Assembly: GCA_964612995.1 (NCBI GenBank)
Contig: CAZTGE010000144.1
Location: 1 to 9,936 of the forward strand
DNA from: SLQH01 sp964612995
GTDB lineage: Bacteria; Planctomycetota; UBA11346
Length of the DNA: 9,936 nt
Reading direction: 5' to 3'
Below are positions 7,753 through 9,936 of the stretch, one piece after another; the first letter of the stretch is position 1, and every line of letters starts with the position of its first letter. The notes under the pieces were generated by a model, which had not been told where the DNA came from, ran no database searches, and saw only the letters and a program-made list of their open reading frames with translations. A program made the translations under genes and the position numbers.

Positions 7753-7780
7753 ATTATGCCCACGCGCGGGCCTGGTGCAA
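7753..7780 (-). promoter_or_regulatory. Candidate sigma70 promoter of the REC-HDOD operon
   Basis: On the minus strand: TTGCAC (7780-7775), 16-base spacer, CATAAT (7758-7753). Predicted start is near 7746, which gives a leader of about 20 nt with AGGTG before ATG 7725. Confidence 0.55.
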
Positions 7781-7800
7781 ACGCAGCGGGCGAGAGGCGG

Positions 7801-7829
7801 TTGTCACTGCAGGATGCCAGGGGTATCAT
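7801..7829 (+). promoter_or_regulatory. Near-consensus sigma70 promoter of the divergent REC gene
   Basis: TTGTCA (7801-7806), 17-base spacer, TATCAT (7824-7829). Predicted start is near 7836, only about 8 nt before ATG 7844, so the mRNA would be nearly leaderless. It sits about 20 bases from the -35 box of the opposite promoter. Confidence 0.65.
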
Positions 7830-7843
7830 GACCGCGGATACCC
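7821..7843. promoter_or_regulatory. Candidate operator: 7-bp inverted repeat over -10 and start site
   Basis: GGGTATC (7821-7827) and GATACCC (7837-7843) are exact reverse complements separated by 9 bases. The left arm overlaps the -10 box and the right arm touches the ATG at 7844. Spacing and position suit a dimeric repressor; no regulator in the window is an obvious partner except possibly the multi-HTH protein. Confidence 0.45.
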
Positions 7844-8428
7844 ATGCGGCACGTGACCAAGAACGTTCTCATCGTCGATGATGACCCGCGGATCCTGCGT
7901 TCGCTGCGCAACGGATTCCGGCGCCAGCCCTTGCGGGTCTTGACCGCCGCCTCGGCGGTCAAGGCGATGGAGGTGCTCGGCAGCGAGCGGATCGACGCGG
8001 TGGTCTGCGATCAGCGCATGCCGGGCGCCTCGGGCATCGATCTGCTCGAGTGCGTCGCGCGCGAATCGCCCCAGACCGTGCGGGTGATGCTCAGCGGCGA
8101 CGGGCGGTTCACCACCGCGCTGGAGGCGATCAATCGCGCGCAGGTGGCGCGGTTCCTGGCCAAGCCCTGTCCTGCGACCACGGTGGCCCAGGTGGTCGCG
8201 GACCTGCTCGCCGAGCGCGCCGGGGTCGAGGACTATGCCCCGCATGCCGAATCGGCGCGCGGCACCGCGGCGTTGGTGCAGCAGGAACGGTCCGCGCCGG
8301 AGCTGGCGATCGAAGCGGTGATGGAGGACGGCGACGGCGAGGTCGCGTTCAAGATCCTCTGGACCGGCACGATGGCGACCGACTCGACCCGCTTTCTCGG
8401 TGATGAAGCCGGTGACCACGGCGCCTGA
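7844..8428 (+). CDS. RpfG-type receiver protein, stand-alone
   Basis: A 194-residue response regulator. The receiver (about 6-122) has Asp12/Asp13, phospho-acceptor Asp56 (VVCDQRMP), Ser84 and Lys107 in FLAKPC. The remaining 70 residues are acidic in part and match no output domain I recognise, so it may act through binding or as a phosphate sink. It is read divergently from the REC-HDOD operon, from the promoter at 7801-7829. No Shine-Dalgarno sequence precedes ATG 7844. GTG 7853 (codon 4) would still keep the whole receiver and allow a slightly longer leader, so the exact start is uncertain. It converges with the multi-HTH gene across 21 bases. Its receiver belongs to the same subfamily as the three operon receivers, which suggests a local duplicate. 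Confidence 0.88.
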   Translation: MRHVTKNVLIVDDDPRILRSLRNGFRRQPLRVLTAASAVKAMEVLGSERIDAVVCDQRMPGASGIDLLECVARESPQTVRVMLSGDGRFTTALEAINRAQVARFLAKPCPATTVAQVVADLLAERAGVEDYAPHAESARGTAALVQQERSAPELAIEAVMEDGDGEVAFKILWTGTMATDSTRFLGDEAGDHGA

Positions 8429-8449
8429 TCGGATCCTGCGCCGTTGGTC

Positions 8450-9445
8450 TCAGCGTTCGCCCTTGGTCGCCCCGGCCCGGTAGCGGCGGATCCGCAGCTC
8501 GACCCGCTTCTTGCGCACGGTGGTGTGGCTCGCCCCCCATTCGCGGGCGAGGACCGTGTCTGGCGCGGTGCCGAGGCGCGCGATGCGCTCGGCCGTCCAT
8601 TCCATCGGTCGACGGCGGGTGACCGGTCGTTTGCCCAGCCGTCGCAACTGTTCGCGCACGGTGTCGGTCTTGACCCCGTGCGCGCGCGCGAATTCGAGCA
8701 CCGAGAGCCGGTCGAGATCGGCGAGCATCTCCGGGGTCCAGACCACGCGCATGCCGCGGCGATGGTAGCAGGCACGGATGCCCAGCTCTTTGCGTTTGCG
8801 ACACACGCTGGCGACTGAAATCCCCAGTTCCTGCGCCACGACGGCATCCGGCGCCTGGCCGAGCCGCCGCCGCATCGCGGCGGTCCAGGTGATGCCGCGC
8901 CCGTTGCCATCGGCCGGTTGACCGCTGTGCTCGCGGCGCTTCGCCGCCACCGTCTGGGTGCAGATGCCCCATTCCCGGGCCAGGTCGCGATCCGGTGCCG
9001 TGCCGAGGCGGCGCAGCATCGCCGGGGTCCAGGCGACCGCTTCGGGGCGGACGCCGAAGCCGGGGATGCGCAGGCTGCGTCGCTTGCGCGCGACGACGCT
9101 CGCCGTCAGGCCCCATTCGCGGGCGAGCCTGGCGTCGGTGTCCTGGCCGAGGCGGGCGCACATCGCAGCGGTCCAGCACACCGGCTCGCGGGCCTGGCAG
9201 GCGGGGATGCCGCGTCGCTTGCGTTGCTGGTAGACCCACTGCACCGATACGCCCATCTCCTCGGCGATCATCCGATCGGGGACCTGGCCGAGACTGTCGA
9301 GCCGGCGACGCGTCCAGTAGACCCGCCGACGACGGGTCTTGCGGGGTCCACCGCGCTGGGCCTGATTGTCGACCGGCTGGGGCATCGGTGCGTCCATGCG
9401 ACACGTGGCCGCGTGGTCAGGGGGAGTCTCGTCCGCGTCACACAT
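8450..9445 (-). CDS. Six-module tandem Myb/GcrA-like helix-turn-helix protein
   Basis: A 331-residue, very basic protein I cannot assign to a named family. After a disordered, basic N-terminus (1-41, with an AT-hook-like RGGPRK), the rest is six tandem modules with Trp-Thr at 44, 91, 139, 187, 236 and 283. Each module follows the pattern WTxxxxxxLGxxPDxxLAREWGxSxxTVxxKRxxLGI, which predicts three helices with a helix-turn-helix in the second half, as in Myb/SANT or GcrA-type domains. No nuclease, ATPase or oligomerisation domain is visible, so a DNA-binding role is inferred. Module 5 is the most divergent. ATG 9445 lacks a clear ribosome site; ATG 9397 or 9385 would lose only the tail. It is convergent with the REC gene and has no operon partner in the window. 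Recombination within the repeats is a plausible source of copy-number change. Confidence 0.85.
   Translation of the reverse strand: MCDADETPPDHAATCRMDAPMPQPVDNQAQRGGPRKTRRRRVYWTRRRLDSLGQVPDRMIAEEMGVSVQWVYQQRKRRGIPACQAREPVCWTAAMCARLGQDTDARLAREWGLTASVVARKRRSLRIPGFGVRPEAVAWTPAMLRRLGTAPDRDLAREWGICTQTVAAKRREHSGQPADGNGRGITWTAAMRRRLGQAPDAVVAQELGISVASVCRKRKELGIRACYHRRGMRVVWTPEMLADLDRLSVLEFARAHGVKTDTVREQLRRLGKRPVTRRRPMEWTAERIARLGTAPDTVLAREWGASHTTVRKKRVELRIRRYRAGATKGER
8453..9322 (-). repeat. Six degenerate tandem coding repeats of 141-153 bp
   Basis: Module limits on the minus strand: 9322-9182, 9181-9038, 9037-8894, 8893-8747, 8746-8606 and 8605-8453. Trp-to-Trp spacing is 47, 48, 48, 49 and 47 codons. 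Conservation is clear in protein (WT, LG, PD, LAREWG, KR) but weaker in DNA, so the duplications look old. Confidence 0.85.
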
Positions 9446-9470
9446 GCGATTTCGTCTATTCGGTAATCGC
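9446..9470. repeat. Inverted repeat adjoining the multi-HTH start codon
   Basis: GCGATT (9446-9451) and AATCGC (9465-9470) are exact reverse complements with a 13-base gap, directly against ATG 9445. It may be an operator or 5' mRNA hairpin for the multi-HTH gene. A 6-bp arm can occur by chance. Confidence 0.3.
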
Positions 9471-9600
9471 TTTACATGGCGCGCGCATCATCAAGCAAAG
9501 GTAGCCGAATTCCCCCTCGTAGCAATCCCTTTCAGGGAGTGGCTGAACCCCAACGGCGAAAAAGTCACGACTATTTCCGGTGCTTCGTCGGCAATAGTTT
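9471..9600. other. Lower-GC intergenic stretch, no supported gene
   Basis: Base composition drops compared with the flanking genes. The frame opened by ATG 9444 stays free of stops to the window end, but it overlaps the start codon of the multi-HTH gene and has mixed third-position use, so I do not call it. No clear promoter was recognised. A small TCCCT/AGGGA hairpin lies at 9526-9538. Confidence 0.4.
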
Positions 9601-9900
9601 CAGAAACGACAGAAGTGCCCGTGTGGCAAGGCCTTGCGGATCAGGCGCAATTGTTGACGCAAGCCGGACTACAAGGTCGGTTTCAAGTGCTTCAACTGCG
9701 GTGCAATCAGATCCAGGCTGGCCGAGATCGGACGCGGCTATCTCGGTCTGGTCCTGACCCGGCTCCCAGCTGCCGAGGCGGAGCGCATCCGTTCCACGGT
9801 CTCGGCGATCCTGCCCAGGCTCGACACCGGCTACATCGTTGCCGATCACGCCGACGGCCACCTGCGGATCCATGCTCGCGGTCTGTTCGATCACCGAAGA
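9601..9900 (+). pseudogene. Possible decayed zinc-ribbon gene remnant
   Basis: The frame beginning at 9601 has GC-rich third positions typical of local genes but no start codon, a stop TAG just before it (9595-9597) and an in-frame TGA at 9655-9657. Before the TGA it reads KCPCGKALRI and after it GFKCFNCGA, a spacing of cysteine pairs that recalls small zinc ribbons. The following part includes GYLGLVLTRLP and LDTGYIVADHADGHLRI and reads like real protein; it loosely recalls the end of small PIN-like (DUF5615) toxin proteins. Sequence error, frameshift or chance are possible. Function unknown. Confidence 0.3.
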
Positions 9901-9908
9901 GGTCTCTC

Positions 9909-9932
9909 ACGGAGGCGCGGAGACACGGAGAT
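9909..9932 (+). repeat. Three 8-base GGAG repeats before an ATG at the window end
   Basis: ACGGAGGC, GCGGAGAC and ACGGAGAT follow each other directly, and ATG GAT begins at 9931. From memory, similar CACGGAG-type runs occur just upstream of GxxExxY-family genes, so a further gene may begin at 9931; only two codons are in the window. The upstream remnant frame is in phase with this ATG. Confidence 0.45.
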
Positions 9933-9936
9933 GGAT

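Noticed and set aside
9519..9547. CRISPR-repeat-like segment with a TCCCT/AGGGA core ending in TGAAC
   Set aside because: Only one copy is present, with no spacing pattern and no cas gene.
9571..9894. Minus-strand 107-residue open frame
   Set aside because: Opposite the likely remnant frame; no domain and no good ribosome site seen.
9444..9936. Stop-free plus-strand frame from ATG 9444 to the window end
   Set aside because: Its start codon overlaps that of the multi-HTH gene, third positions are mixed, and from about 9600 the alternative frame looks more coding. A real gene here is not excluded.

Overview
The window is high-GC bacterial DNA that looks gammaproteobacterial. Soluble PAS/GAF kinases and RpfG-, HDOD- and HD-type response regulators packed together are typical of Chromatiales-like purple sulfur bacteria. 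This placement rests on general resemblance, not on a marker gene. No rRNA, tRNA, CRISPR array, transposase or integrase was seen.

Layout. 121-1845 (-) is a PAS-GAF-HisKA-HATPase sensor kinase with a cysteine cluster in its GAF domain, followed by a strong hairpin at 71-100. 1846-2205 is a divergent control region with a good sigma70-type promoter and four inverted repeats. 2206-3558 and 3560-4657 (+) are two tightly coupled kinases with opposite layouts: REC-coil-kinase, then sensorless kinase-REC. 7725 down to 4680 (-) is a compact three-gene operon: REC-HDOD, REC with a degenerate HD-GYP domain, and a REC with a short tail. 7844-8428 (+) is another REC protein, expressed divergently from that operon. 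The divergent region holds near-consensus promoters on both strands and an inverted repeat ending directly at the start codon.

These seven proteins carry three kinase cores and six receiver domains. They show no membrane segment, no HPt domain and no DNA-binding output, so the locus looks like a cytoplasmic phospho-signalling hub. Its outputs would be protein-protein interactions (HDOD, inactive-looking HD) rather than direct transcription control. Four of the receivers belong to one RpfG-like subfamily sharing a KPC motif, which suggests local duplication.

8450-9445 (-) is different. It encodes a basic protein made almost entirely of six tandem modules of about 47-49 residues, each with an invariant Trp-Thr and a Myb/GcrA-like three-helix pattern. 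The recognition-helix positions differ from module to module. It is the most unusual object in the window and may be a multi-module DNA-binding protein.

9446-9936 has lower GC at first and then a decayed coding remnant with zinc-ribbon-like cysteines and an in-frame stop. It ends in a short GGAG repeat just before an ATG at the window edge.
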